Part shown: one piece after another, positions 47,282 to 59,310 of the stretch | Layout: every line of letters begins with the position of its first letter | Position numbering within the stretch: position 1 is the first letter of the stretch | Origin: Allium sativum | Taxonomy: Eukaryota; Streptophyta; Magnoliopsida; Asparagales; Amaryllidaceae | Length of the DNA stretch: 64,000 nt | Assembly (NCBI GenBank): GCA_030737875.1 | Contig: CM060911.1 | Coordinates: 91,532,599 to 91,596,598 of the forward strand | Direction of reading: 5' to 3' | Translations under genes and position numbers: made by a program | The notes under the pieces: generated by a model | Databases searched by the model: none | The model's input: the letters and a program-made list of their open reading frames with translations, nothing else | Told to the model about the DNA's origin: nothing

Positions 47282-48775
47282 AACGACCCGCAAATCCGTA
47301 CCCTTTGAGTCGACTAATAACACCACACGTCCAACTCAAATTGCACAGAAATACGAACCATTATTAGAAAGAAGTTAGAGGATGAGAAATAGAAAGAAAG
47401 AAATATTAGAATAGAAGAAAACGAAGATCACAAACTCACAGCGGAACGAATAAAATATACTATATAATATAACCTTTGAAGCACAAATCAGTATTTGTAT
47501 ATACATACCATTATCAGAGCACAACGATTATCCCTGGAACAGTTATAAACACCTGTTTCCAGATACAACATAGTACACAACGGAAAACATGATAGTCTAT
47601 AGCTAACAGGTGAAGCTTCCTGCTTCAATCTCCTCCAGGTGAATCTGTAAAATCCTAACTACTTGACTGCCCATACAAATTTGGGCACCCAAGAGTTTAG
47701 GGAAAACAAACAAAATAAACTCTGGGTCAGTCATGGGACTGGTGTGAGTAAACTCCAATCATTTGTTTAACTTTCAAAATCCTTTCGAAAGAAATGATTA
47801 TCGTAAGACCAATCCACACATAAACACGGATGGTTTTTACCTTACGATAACCCAAAACACTTTGGAAATCATATATTATCTGATATTATAATAATGTCTA
47901 ATCACAAGTAATTAAAATCTAGTAGAACGCTTGCATCTCACGCTCTACATATATAATATACAATCAAACTCGCAGGCACTTATTGGAGATTGGATTCCAA
48001 CTTGACAAGGTATGGGACCACCTTCCGAACGTGTATCTCTAGAGGCAAATACACTGGGTTCAACAAGAACATCTTGCAACCCGGCCCACACATGACCGAC
48101 CACTCATTTCGCTTGAGTGTATCGAATGTATATCACCAACGGTTGGGATCAGCAACCGCCTCCCGAAAAGGGACAGCATCGATAGATTTAAGAACAAAAG
48201 GAATTTCTCTAGATAGATGATCATACATCCTAATGGGTGCGACCCACATAGCCATGCTGCCTGCTCGATTTTTGTCCACTTCCGGGTTGTGAGGCTTGAG
48301 GTTTGGATTATCTTCCAGAATATCTGGCCATCATTCACTTTAAATGTCACATCGTCAGATCCATCGGAAATCACTAATTGATTCCCACAAAAATACTCAG
48401 ATTGTTAGGCTAAAGAAGTTTCCCTTCTATGCCACCAACTTCGTACGTTTGAAGAAATCAACGTACGTAATCCCCTTTGGAAATACTCTGTCAGGCACTC
48501 GTCCATACAAGTTGTCCTGGGTCTGGACAAACCGAAGGCACTAACCTGTAAACAGGATAGCCCTTGCATAACTCCGTCTTCAAGATATTCAACATACTTG
48601 ATTCGCAACGCTTATGCCAATACGGAGTGGTTCTCTGGATAATAATCCAACCGGTCTCTCCATATTAACAACGTTAAAATGGTCAAAACTTCGATAGTGG
48701 AAAGTGGTTAAGTGGAAACCAAATGAAGGAGATTTGGCCTAGTGATGTTTACTCAAACATCTGTTCTTAAATCAA
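47271..48775 (-). repeat. Giant-LTR family fragment with truncated primer site
   Basis: GATACCAAC (47270-47278), a cut-off complement of the Met-tRNA primer site, is followed by TGAAACGACCCGC and LTR DNA that matches the element 2 LTR end read in reverse. The hairpin module is present: D/E region 47725-47850, stem C TTGTCC (48512-48517) / GGACAA (48525-48530), and stem B TGGAT/ATCCA near 48637-48650. It breaks off in stem A near 48695. Confidence 0.8.
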
Positions 48776-49806
48776 GTACCCTTTGAGTCGACCCGCAAAT
48801 CCGTACCCTTTGAGTCGACTAATAACACCACACGTCCAACTCAAATTGCACAGAAATACGAACCATTATTAGAAAGAAGTTAGAAGATGAGAAATAGAAA
48901 GAAAGAAATATTAGAATAGAAGAAAACGAAGATCACAAACTCATAGCGGAACGAATAAAATATATTAGATAATATATCTTTGAAGCACAAATCAGTATTT
49001 GTATATACATACCATTATCAGAGCACAACGATTATCCCTGGAACAGTTATAAACACCTGTTTCCAGATACAACATAGTACACAGCGGAAAATAATGATAG
49101 TCTATAGCTAACTGGTGAAGCCTCCTGCTTCAAGCTCCTCCAGGTGAATCTGTAAAATCCCGACTACTTGACTGCCCGTACAAATTTGGGCACCCAAGAG
49201 TTTAGGGAAAACAAACAAAATAAACTCTGGGTCAGTCATGGGACTGGTGTGAGTAAACTCCAATCATTGGTTTAACTTTCAAAAATCCTTTCAAAGGAAA
49301 TGATAATCGTAAGACCAATCCACACATAAACACGGATGGTTTTTACCTTACGATAACCCAAAAATATTTTTTTTGTTTGATATCAAATCCAGTGATATTA
49401 TAATAATGTCTAATCACAAGTAATAAAAATCTAGTAGAACGCTTGCATCTCACGCTCTACCTATATAATATACAATCAAACTCACAGGCACTTATTGGAG
49501 ATTGGATTCCAACTTGACAAGGTATGGGACCACCTTCCGAACGTGTATCTCTAGAGGCAAATACACTGGGTTCAACAAGAACATCTTGTAACCCGGCCCA
49601 CACATGACCGACCACTCATTTCGCTTGAGTGTATCGAATGTATACCACCGACAGTTGGGATCAGCAACCGCCTCCCGAAAAGGGACAGCATCGATAGATT
49701 TAAGAACAAAAGGAATTTCTCTAGATAGGTGGTTATACCTCGTAATGGTTGCGACCCACATAGCCATGCTGCCTGCCCGATTTTTGTCCACTTCCGGGTT
49801 GTTACA
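48776..49806 (-). repeat. Short (about 1 kb) LTR derivative
   Basis: Read on the minus strand it begins TGTAACAACCCGGAAGTGG and goes straight into AAAATCGGGCAGGCAGC, skipping the promoter, leader, intron and AT-rich parts of the giant LTR. It ends near ACGGATTTGCGGGTC. A polypurine tract complement (TTCCTTCCCCCTT) adjoins its start, so it is a 3' LTR. The 17 bp word GTACCCTTTGAGTCGAC is duplicated at its other edge (48776-48792 and from 48808). Confidence 0.7.
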
Positions 49807-51214
49807 TTCCTTCCCCCTTAAAATAATTTCGTCCTCGAAATTGCTAAGGTAGGAAAAGATGCTACATACCCTGTTAACTAGGTCCAATAATCTTTTCTGT
49901 TCAATTCTTAACTTCAGTCTAACTGGACCAATTTATTTTAATTAAAATATTAATTTATCCTTACTAACGAAAATTTTCAAAAATTCTGAAAATTTCCCTA
50001 CATTTAAATTCTGAAAATTTTTGGCAGCATCTCCTCTGCACGGCTCAATCGGCACAACCACAACTCGCCTTTCTAGGCCTTCTCCAATCCAAAAGAAAAT
50101 CAAAAAGTCAAGTGGCTTGCCGCATAAAATCATCAAATCCAAGTAATATTGTAAACATGTACCTTTTTGTTGGGCATAATTCTGTCTCTTGCACTTGCTT
50201 CCATTCAATATTTGCTCAGCACGCATATATTTCCAATAGTTTCCCAAGTCAATTCAACTTCCACTTTATCAATCCAAGTCTGATTCTCATTTAAGTCAAC
50301 CCTCTTATTATACTTGAATCCAATTCCACCGCAGTTTAATTCCAACCACATCATCCACTATATATTCAACTTGTTCACACATTAGTCGAATATTTATAAT
50401 CCGAATCTCAACATTTCTTTATTTACTTCATTCGAAATAATTTCTAATCTAATCCACTTTTAATTTAACTCGACTTAAGTTAAATTTCAGTTCTTTTGGT
50501 ACATCTTTACCAATTCATTCTATTCAACCTACACAAGTTAAATTTTAATTCCAGAATCAAATTCCCGGATTTTATTTCAAATTTGTTTAAAATCATATAT
50601 ATACACATATTTATAATCAACTCAATTCAAAACATTTGGATTTCTAAAATAACTTGTCATTTTCAAACAAATCTTTCATTCCGAAATTACTATGGTAGCA
50701 ATCCACCACTCGAAACTTGAAAATGAATACCGATAATGTCGCGACCCATTATCCGAATTATTTTCTCGCCACTGAAGTGATTTCAATGCTTAATCGCTTT
50801 TAAAATCCATTTAAAACATTCTAATTCAAAAAAAAATTTCAAACCAATGCTATATTACCTTTAAAATACTTCAAGGAATATTTTCAAATATCCGGGATTT
50901 AAATTCCAATTTATGGTTTGAATTTAATTCTAGTTTATCTTGGTTATATAACCATTTCAATATTTAATTCCGTTTGATTGTAATAACAATCAACATATTC
51001 AATAATTTCAGAAAATTATCCCTTTTATATCAAAATATCTTTTGGGCAAAGTTATATCATTTACCCATCTTAAAACAATACTACGTCGAATTGTTTTGTT
51101 CGAGAGTTTAGAAACACCTATCGATACAGTTGTCCATCCTGTATCGACCAGAATTCATAAACCACTCAACAAACCAGTCAACACAATATAAAACAAATTT
51201 TATATCGAATTACC
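49807..51214 (-). other. Internal region of a giant-LTR element, primer end lost
   Basis: Read on the minus strand it ends ...SNFEDEIILRG plus purine tract at 49807, and shares with the element 2 internal region the words TTGTTTTATATTGTGTTG and GAGTGGTTTATGAATTCTGG (around 51130-51200) and a stem GATAATG / CATTATC (50732-50753). The primer site and first part of the internal DNA are missing where it meets an LTR piece. Confidence 0.75.
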
Positions 51215-51835
51215 AAATGAATCTGAAAAATCCCGACTACTCGACTGCCCGTACAAATTTGGGCACCCAAGAGTTTAGGGAAAACAAACAAAATAAACTC
51301 TGGGTCAGTCATGGGACTGGTGTGAGTAAACTCCAATCATTTGTTTAACTTTCAAAATCCTTTTCAAAAGAAAAGATAATCGTAAGACCGATCCACACAT
51401 AAACACGGATGGTTTTTACCTTATGATAACCCAAAACACTTTGGAAATCATATATTATCTGATATTATAATAATGTCTAATCACAAGTAATTAAAATCTA
51501 GTAGAACGCTTGCATCTCACGCTCTACATATATAATATACAATCAAACTCGCAGGCGCTTATTGGAGATTGGATTCCAACTTGACAAGGTATGGGACCAC
51601 CTTCCGAACGTGTATCTCTAGAGGCAGATACACTGGGTTCAACAAGAACATCTTGCAACCCGGCCCACACATGACCGACCACTCATTTCGCTTGAGTGTA
51701 TCGAATGTATACCACCGACGGTTGGGATCAGCAACCGCTTCCCGGAAAGGGACAGCATCGATAGATTTAAGAACAAATGGAATTTCTCTAGATAGATGAT
51801 CATACATCCTAATGGGTGCGACCCACATAGCCAAT
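51215..51835 (-). repeat. Giant-LTR fragment (hairpin module part)
   Basis: Nearly the same as 47650-48250 and 49150-49760. It contains the D/E hairpin region, the donor-complementary motif and the CATGACCGACCACTCATTTCG block, and ends abruptly in the middle of the module. Confidence 0.8.
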
Positions 51836-51973
51836 TCAAACGGGTTTCCAATCATCCCAAATTTCATAGGCTTGTAGCTGACTCCGTGAAATTCTGTTCA
51901 TGTATATTGACGTTACAAAGTATAACTCAAATTAGATTAATTTATTAATAAATCATTAATATAACCAACTTCA
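51832..51973 (-). repeat. Inverted copy of a leader segment
   Basis: The reverse complement of 58861-58998 with almost no changes. There it lies just upstream of a donor motif; here it is fused to a module fragment in the other orientation. Confidence 0.88.
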
Positions 51974-52146
51974 CTTGGGTTGTGTATCATATGGGCCATA
52001 TATCCGCAAATCGGTGGTATATATTAGCAATGGTCGTAGCACTGTAACGGATGCTATGTATGGTGTATATTGATTTGTGATCAGAGCAGGTTGGCATAGA
52101 AGGGATTTGTAAAGATGAACCTTGGCATTGAAACGAACCGGAATAC
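51974..52146. other. Unassigned AT-rich DNA
   Basis: No similarity to the other segments was noticed and no gene is visible. Confidence 0.4.
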
Positions 52147-52440
52147 ACTGGGCAAATCCGAGCTATATGAGTTGACTAAATACAACACACGTCCAACCCA
52201 AATAACACAGAAATACGACTCATTATTAGAAAGAAGTTAGAGGATGAGAAATAGAAAGAAAGAAATATTAGAATAGAAGAAAAACGAAGATCACAACTCA
52301 CAGCGGAACGAATAAAATATATTATATAGCATCTTTAGCCTAAATATTAGTTTAACTAAATTTACTATAACCCAAACACTGATATTAAATCAAAAATCCG
52401 GTTTCCATTTAAATTCACCAGACTGACCCGGTGTTCCATT
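52147..52440 (-). repeat. LTR 3'-end fragment of the element 2 family
   Basis: GCAAATCCGAGCTATATGAG through GCGGAACGAATAAAATATAT matches the complement of 17180-17355. It then runs into a short piece containing the complement of the CCGGTGTTT / GACCCGG motif of element 3. Confidence 0.7.
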
Positions 52441-52879
52441 TTGTTTCCATTTAAAATAGTTAAATTGAAGTTTCTTACGGTGGTTTTTATGATGAGGATG
52501 GTCAAAAAAAAAAAAAAAAAAAGAAGTGTAGTGGATGGGAGTTTGATCTGGGTGTATAGGAGGATTCAAAGGGGTAAGCTGTTGGTAAGTTTTTGTAAAG
52601 CATGGGGTATGATGGAAAGTGGAAACAGGAGATGAGCAGGCGTCAAATTTTTAGAATGAAAAAGAAGATTAAGCGGTATTGATTTTTAACAAAGGGAAAT
52701 TCACTTTTGGGTGGGTCGATGTACTGACAACATAGGTTTTGATTAAGGAAGGAGGGTCTGTCAGTTGCGGATATATTTAGGGATGGGGAGATTCACACTT
52801 CCTGTATGTGGAGATGGGATGATCGCGACTGACGTGCGGAAAATGACGAATGGCCATAGCAAATGGGACCATGTTTATA

Positions 52880-52887
52880 CTATAAAG
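52880..52887 (+). promoter_or_regulatory. TATA box of family 6 LTR
   Basis: CTATAAAG, followed by G-rich DNA and about 700 bp of leader up to the donor. Confidence 0.55.
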
Positions 52888-53600
52888 GGAGGGGGTTAAT
52901 GTGTTTAAACAAAAAGTAAATCTTGGTATTGAGAAGAAGAAAAATCAAAGAGGACGTTGTCAATAACTGTTTGAATTGAGGATGGGTTTGTGCTATAAAC
53001 GACAGGAAAGAACGGAGCCACGGTTTAGTTGCTATGTGTATTTGTGGAAATAAACTGGAAAGGGAATTAAAGAAGAATACTAGGGACTAATAATATTTAA
53101 ATTGAAAAATTTTACTTGGAGAAGAAACATGCCATGGCATTTTGTAGGGGGAAGTGTTGTTGGTTTGTGAGCAGTCTAGGTGAAGTTCATTGTTTTTTTT
53201 TTCATAAGGAAGGACGGTAGATGAACTTGAATGTATCGACAAAGATAAGGGATTTACAGGGAAGACTACGGTATACGTTAGGGTGTTTAAACCAAGGTGA
53301 GCAAGTATACTGGAAGTGTTGTGTTCAATAGTGAAGGGGTTGAGTTGGAATGGTCTTGTGATGTTGGCGTCAAGGAGAGATGGCCGTAGTGGAGGCGCAA
53401 AGTTTTTGGGATCGAGAATAAATGCATGAGTTCGTTCGTAAGAGATGAAATCGAAAGAAATCAATCACATTGAAATAATAGAAACGAGATCTACATCGTG
53501 GCTGTGGCGAAGAACAGAGCTATTGGAATTTCCCAGTAAAAGCAAACGCTCGTTTGATTTTAAATGAAACAAAGAGCGGAACCGTCAACCACAAAGCAAG

Positions 53601-53747
53601 GTGAGTAAACTCACTCGTTTAAAATTATTTTATATTGTGAAATGGTTGCTTGGTTGAATAGTTGATAAATTGGTTGATATAATCACATCGTTGATTGATT
53701 TTTCATTAATGCGATATTTTTGATGTTACTAACATCTGTGGATGCAG
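53601..53747 (+). other. Putative intron in family 6 leader
   Basis: AAG|GTGAGTAAACTCAC at the 5' edge and CTAACATCTGTGGATGCAG|G at the 3' edge, 147 bp. The edges match those of elements 2 and family 7 while the body differs. The donor is in a GTGAG / CTCAC hairpin (53601-53605, 53610-53614). Confidence 0.5.
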
Positions 53748-53759
53748 GGAAACAGGTTG

Positions 53760-53781
53760 GAGGGACCCAACTGGATCCCTC
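53760..53781 (+). other. Post-acceptor hairpin, family 6
   Basis: GAGGGACCCA / TGGATCCCTC. Compared with element 2, one A-T pair has become G-C on both sides; another position is mismatched. Confidence 0.5.
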
Positions 53782-54163
53782 AACATTTTATTTACTGTTT
53801 TATTTGATGATTATATATGTTATGCTACATTATCCATGGTTGAATTTGTGTGTTTGGTTTACCCTGGCCTTAGGAACCTGGTATTTTAGATACCGTAAAA
53901 TATCATCGAACGTGAAAAAGGAAGTTAGAATTTAAAAGCAGAGTTTATTTCCAAATTAGAAATAATTTCTTTTTCATTGAGTTGCAAATGGAAACCTATT
54001 CCATTGGGTAAACCAAGAAAAATGTATAAATAAAAATATAGATTAAATGGATCATGGACCATTGGATGATTAAAATATAAGTTCAAATATAAATGTATAT
54101 TTGAAAAGGAATATCGGTTTTGAAACCAATATTTGAAATGGATCTGAATTTAGCAAAGTATAG

Positions 54164-55095
54164 AGGAAAGTTTAAAGAAATATTTTCAAATGCTTTAAGT
54201 AAAAGAATAATAGTTTAAAACAAGGAAATATTTTGCAAATAAAATACATATGAAAAGGAGATTTATAGAAATCGAATTAAGTGGTTAGAAGAATGTATAG
54301 TTTATAAATATGTTTAAAGGAGAACTTGAATTGTCTAAAATAAACAGGATTTATAAATGAACAACGGAAGCGTGTGCGTCGCACACGGTATTTTATTCAA
54401 AACAACAATCATAGCGCTGTTGTTATAATAGATGTTGTAAATCTATATAGAAATTTTAACGCTGCCGTTATAATAACTATTTTAATAGCAATCTTAATGC
54501 TATGGTTATAATAAGTGTTTTAAAATGCTAGATAGCGGTTATAACGCTGTTGTTGAAAGCAATGTTTGGTTTAAAGTTGTGAGCTCTGAATATTTCAAAG
54601 TGAATGATAGAAAGGGTTGGTTAGTGATATCGTTAATTAACGAATGATTTATGATTTAAGTCATAATAACGATGTTTATAACATCAGTAAATTCAAAGGA
54701 TTTAGAAATGTTTTCTAACTGGAATAAAAGATGTTTTCTCAATAAAGAAATTATATATATATTGGAAATGTTTTCCGATATTCAAGTTAGAAAATAAAAG
54801 TCATATTAAAGTTCTTATATTTCGGATGCAGGGAATTATAACACCATTGTTATAATCAAGTGATTCCTGAAAAGGAAGTGGATTCATAATCGAATCCGAG
54901 AGCAACGTAAGGAAGCGTGTTAAAAGATTGGGAAGATGAACCGTGTCTATTTCGAAGTTAGAAATGTTGCTCAGTTAAGGTCTGAGAGGTAATTATACCC
55001 CAACTTGATTGACTTTAGTTTTAACTAAGAAGTGGATAAGGTTCGAGAGTGAAAGTGATTAAGTGGATTTAGTAAATGAGTGAAATGGTGAGTTG
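54164..55095 (+). repeat. Direct repeat, copy 1 (with 63071-64000)
   Basis: Nearly identical over more than 900 bp (CATCAGTAAATTC here, CATTAGTAAATTC there). The second copy runs off the window. Confidence 0.95.
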
Positions 55096-55459
55096 GCATA
55101 GCAATGTTTATTCAAACATCTGTTTAAAACAAAAATGAAGGAGATTTGGAAATGTTTTCCAAATGAGAATCAGAAATGTTTTCTGAATATAGAGGACAGA
55201 TAATGGAAATGTTTTCCAATGTTAATAGAATATATTTTCTAAATATATTAAATAAGGAATTTAAATGAGAGTGAAAAGGGAAATGAATAAATGAATGAAC
55301 AAAAAGGGATAAACGTTGAATGATGTTTGGTCGATAGAATTTCCTTTTGGAAATAATATCATTGTTGGTTTTATAAATTTAGTTAAACTAATATTTATGT
55401 TGGTTTTATTGGTTTTACAAAAACTTACCGTAAGAAAATTCACTACCGTGAGCATTTAC

Positions 55460-56690
55460 AAAACACCGGGTCAGTCTGGTGAACCAGAGTGAGATAAACT
55501 CGCACAGTAATAAGGGTGAATCATCCAATCATGATTTTAAAGTTCAAAATCCTTTCAAAAGAAAAGGAAAATCGTAAGACCAAATCCACACATAAACACG
55601 GACGGTTTTTACCTTACGATAACCCAAAACACTTTTGAAACCAATATCTTGTCTGATATTATAATAATGTCTAAATACAAGTAAATAACAATCTAGTGGA
55701 ACGCTTGCATCTCACGCTCTACATATATAGTCTACAATCAAAAACCACAGGCGCTTATTGGATATTGGATTCCAACTTGACAAGGTATGGGTCCACCTTC
55801 CGATAGTGTATCTCTAGAGACGAATACACTGGGTTCAACAAGAACGTCTTGCAACCCGGCCCTCACATGACCGACCACTCATTTCGCTTGAGTGTATCGA
55901 ATGTATACCACCGACGGTTGGGATCAGCAACCGTCTCCCGAAAAGGGACAGCATCGAAACATAGATTTAAGAAACAAGTAGGATTTCCTCTAGATAGGTG
56001 ATCATACACCCTAATGGGAGCGACCCACATAGCCATGCTGCCTGCCCGATTTTTGTCATTTCCCAGTTGATGAGGCTTGAGGTCAGAGTCTATTCTTGAA
56101 CATCTGATCGCCATTTACTTTGAATGCCACATCGTCAGATCCGCCAGATATCACTAATTGACGTCCACAAAAATACTCTAGCTGAAAGCTAGAGAATGGC
56201 AATTCCCTGCCAACAACTATCGTACGTTTGAAGAAATCAACGTACGTGACCTTTTGGAAATACTCTGTCAGACATCCGTCCATATACGTCATCCAGGAAC
56301 AGGATGAACCGAAGGCACTCTCCTACTGCATCCAATATAGGAATCACCCCATGGATCAGTAGCGAGAAGTCCTTGTAACCCGTTGATTCCAACTACGACA
56401 GAATCACAGCTTATCTCTGCTTGCCAGGCAGAGAATATTAGTGGTTCTTCCGTGTATGAAAATCCACGGTCTTCAATGCTCCATCTCGAACATCTTCTGG
56501 GATCTTCACGTATTTGTTGGTCGGAATGGTTTTCGAATATAAATTCGATCCCGGTCTTTCCATACCAACAATCGTATTGGACAGATTTGATAGTCGGTGA
56601 TTTAACTATCAAAATAAACAGTGTTTCAATCATGACACTCCAATGAGTTCACTAGTTCAGTATTCAGCACCACTTGGCCTTTAACAACTA
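55460..56690 (-). repeat. Giant-LTR fragment related to element 3 (hairpin module)
   Basis: The complement of 27241-28265 in outline: GGGTCAGTCTGGTGAACCAGAGTGAG (D), the CTTACGATAACCC block (E), stem C TCATCC (56289-56294) / GGATGA (56302-56307), stem B near 56533-56548 and stem A TTTGATAGT (56586-56594) / ACTATCAAA (56605-56613). Its bases match element 3 in stem C and a mixture elsewhere. Confidence 0.75.
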
Positions 56691-57880
56691 ATTTACTTTT
56701 GTTAAATTGAAACTTCCAATTCTTTTAAATATTCAAAAATACGATATTTGAATAACTCTAATTGATTAATTAACATTCGTCTTAACTCCATTCGCTTGAC
56801 TCTAGATCACAGCGATCACAATGGTTACGCCTGATTCCCTCAGGAAACATCCGACCGCCGTAGGCTATCTGCAGCCCTGCGAATTACGCTAGCAGTCGTA
56901 CGAATTGGCAACTCAGCCGAATTATGTTTGGCTAATTCTATCTCGAATAACTATATTCCATTTCCCATTTGAAATCTCATTTAAGATTCTCCCTTTTTCT
57001 AGATCTCGTTTTCAATTTCCAGTTAATCGGTTTCAATTCAATCCATATTTGTTTTCACAAATTTCTATTTAATTTTTGCCTTTGTTCAAACAATTTCCCT
57101 GGGAGTTTTCCAACAGTTTAGTTTTTTTTCAAAAATTAAATATTCCCTTTCAGGATTCAAAACAACTTGTTTTTTCTCAAAGCAGTTCAAAACGAGATTT
57201 TTGGTAGTAATCCGTCACTTAGAACTCGAAAATGAACACCGATGATGTCCGGATCATCATCGGAATTATTTTCCAGCTATCGAAGTGAGTTCAGTACTAT
57301 ATAACCATTCAAAATCATATTTAAACATTTCCATTTTGAAATCTTTTCAAAATACCATTCACGATGCTTGTAAACCAAATTTAAAATCTCCCAGGATCTT
57401 AAATTCCTCATATATCCAATCCAAGTTCATTTGCAGTCACCTTTCCACTTTTTTGGAATTTTAATTCCAATTCTGATTTTAATTCCAGATTTTATTCATC
57501 TGTTTTCATATTATACGAATTCTAATTGGTTATTTATATAACCTTTTAAATTATAACCAAGCAACACATCCATTTCGGTTCCATGACATAGATTGCATCA
57601 ATATGATTCCAGTCCCGCTTTGTTTGTCGAATTCTGATAACACAGGTATAAGTTATAAATATTATAACAATACGATTAATTAAAATAATTATTTTCCTTA
57701 ATTAACTATTAATTAAATTGTCAATTACTTTTGATTTATCTAAATATGGCTTGGTGCTCCCTTCTGTTATAAAGAGAAATGAGTTATATAGATTTACCGT
57801 TAATATAATTTAACTTAGCAAATTTACCCTTAATAAAATTTTAATTACGTTGTTAAATCAGGGATGATTACTTTCATTCT
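56691..57880 (-). other. Internal-region fragment of a giant-LTR element
   Basis: Carries the stem F counterpart, CCGATGATG (57239-57247) / CATCATCGG (57255-57263), in the context GAACTCGAAAATGAACACC and GAAGTGAGTTCAGTAC, which matches element 2 around 17950-18030 read in reverse. No gene visible. Confidence 0.55.
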
Positions 57881-58230
57881 CGCGTTGAAACCAGCATACC
57901 AAAATCCTTCGTTCTTTCCTACCCTTCACTGACAGTCCAATCCCCTTCTCCCCTTCACGTACTGCCATGATTCCCATGCTCCAACATCATTTAGCACCCA
58001 AACAGTACTGACCCCCTTTCAGTTTGCTCACGTCCACACAAAACAAAGCCTCACTTCATCCTTGTTCCCAGAGACCCGCGCAACCACTCACGTTTGAAAA
58101 AACCGCACCATCGCTTACCCATTCTTCTGCCCGATTGTGATCAGATGGCGTCACTTCGAAGGTCGCGCTGGCCCCTACACTCGTCCAAAACCCCGGCCTC
58201 TTCGAAGACGCCTCCTACCTGTTCTTAGTG
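57881..58230 (-). other. C/T-rich segment, probably an LTR leader in reverse
   Basis: GC-richer than its surroundings, like the leaders of elements 1 and 3. No reading frame with a recognisable product. Confidence 0.35.
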
Positions 58231-59069
58231 GGTTTGGTTTTGGATTTTATTTGTTGGAGGAATGGAGCATTTTCATTGCTGGAAGCAGTAAGGGATGAAC
58301 GAAAAGTAGATGTATTTATAGAGGCAAAGACGTGGTGGCCACGGCGTAGGGGGTATAGGATTATAGATAACATAGGTAGGGCGGGTCTCGAAGATTACTT
58401 GGTCGGCACGGTGTCTGTGTAATGGTAGACAGAGGAAAGAAATGTTTGGGTGGCACGTTTCCTTGGACAACACGGATGGATAGTTTTATTCATATTATAA
58501 GGTACGAAACTTCGTCGTGGAGAAATCGTGTTAAAAATCACTACAGACGATTTTCGTTTACTGACAAAAAAGCTTTGAACATCCTTTTACTGAAGTGAAG
58601 AAGTACTGCTGTTTTGGGGAGGGAAGCAACTAACGCAAGTCAGTATTGGATGGGCCGACAACTTCAAGGTATATTCAGAACCTATTTGATACATATTTAC
58701 GGTAAAGAATTATAAAGAAAGTTAGTATATATACACAAAAGTGAGAGAAAGGAGAACAGTAGATGAAAGGGATGTGTAATCGCTAGGTAAAGAGTGGTGG
58801 GCGGGTTCAAAATGTTAAAGGATGTAGAGGGGTTAAAAGCGGAAATTAAGAAATTAAGTGAAGTTGGTTATATTAATGATTTATTAATAAATTAATCTAA
58901 TTTGAGTTATACTTTGTAACGTCAATATACATGAACAGAATTTCACGGAGTCAGCTACAAGCCTATGAAATTTGGGATGATTGGAAACCCGTTTGAATTT
59001 TAAGCAGAATAAAGACGTCTGATCTGAATCAACCGACGCTGATCGTTACTTAACGATTAACGCGCCAAG

Positions 59070-59277
59070 GTGAGTAAATTCACTGACTTTGTTCTATTTT
59101 TAAATATTATAATCTTGGTTGAATGTTGTATGATGGTCACCTCGGTAGATTGAAATTAAATTGGTTGAATTGTACATCGTTACATATATACACATCATTG
59201 GTTGGGCTGATTCCATTGATTTTATATTTCCTGGTATGGAATCAGTGTTAATTGTTGACTAACATCGGTGGATGCAG
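59070..59277 (+). other. Putative intron in family 7 leader
   Basis: AAG|GTGAGTAAATTCAC to CTAACATCGGTGGATGCAG|G, 208 bp. The donor hairpin is reduced to GTGA / TCAC. Confidence 0.5.
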
Positions 59278-59281
59278 GAAA

Positions 59282-59310
59282 CCGGTTGGAGGAATCCAAC
59301 CGGATTCCTC
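59282..59310 (+). other. Two mutually exclusive hairpins after the acceptor, family 7
   Basis: CCGGTTGGA (59282-59290) can pair with TCCAACCGG (59295-59303), or GAGGAATCC (59289-59297) with GGATTCCTC (59302-59310). Both are 9 bp perfect stems that share bases, so only one can form. Confidence 0.55.

Larger units (their letters stand above)
52441..55250 (+). repeat. Family 6 giant-LTR piece (promoter, leader, intron, body)
   Basis: Plus-strand LTR DNA with a 19-base A run (52504-52522), a TATA box (52880), a GC-richer leader, a putative intron (53601-53747), the acceptor hairpin, a GTGTGCGTCGCACAC palindrome (about 54373) and the AGGTCTGAGAGGTA block (54976-55008). Its later part is repeated at 63071-64000. 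The LTR start is not identified. Confidence 0.65.

Noticed and set aside
49492..49887. 131-codon minus-strand frame across the hairpin module, similar to frames at 51559-51867 and 55863-56114
   Set aside because: The shared peptide (SMAMWVAPIR...FDTLKRNEWSVM) is shifted out of frame by indels in elements 2 and 3, so the module is not kept as protein. Only its SNFEDEIILRG end is a pol relic.
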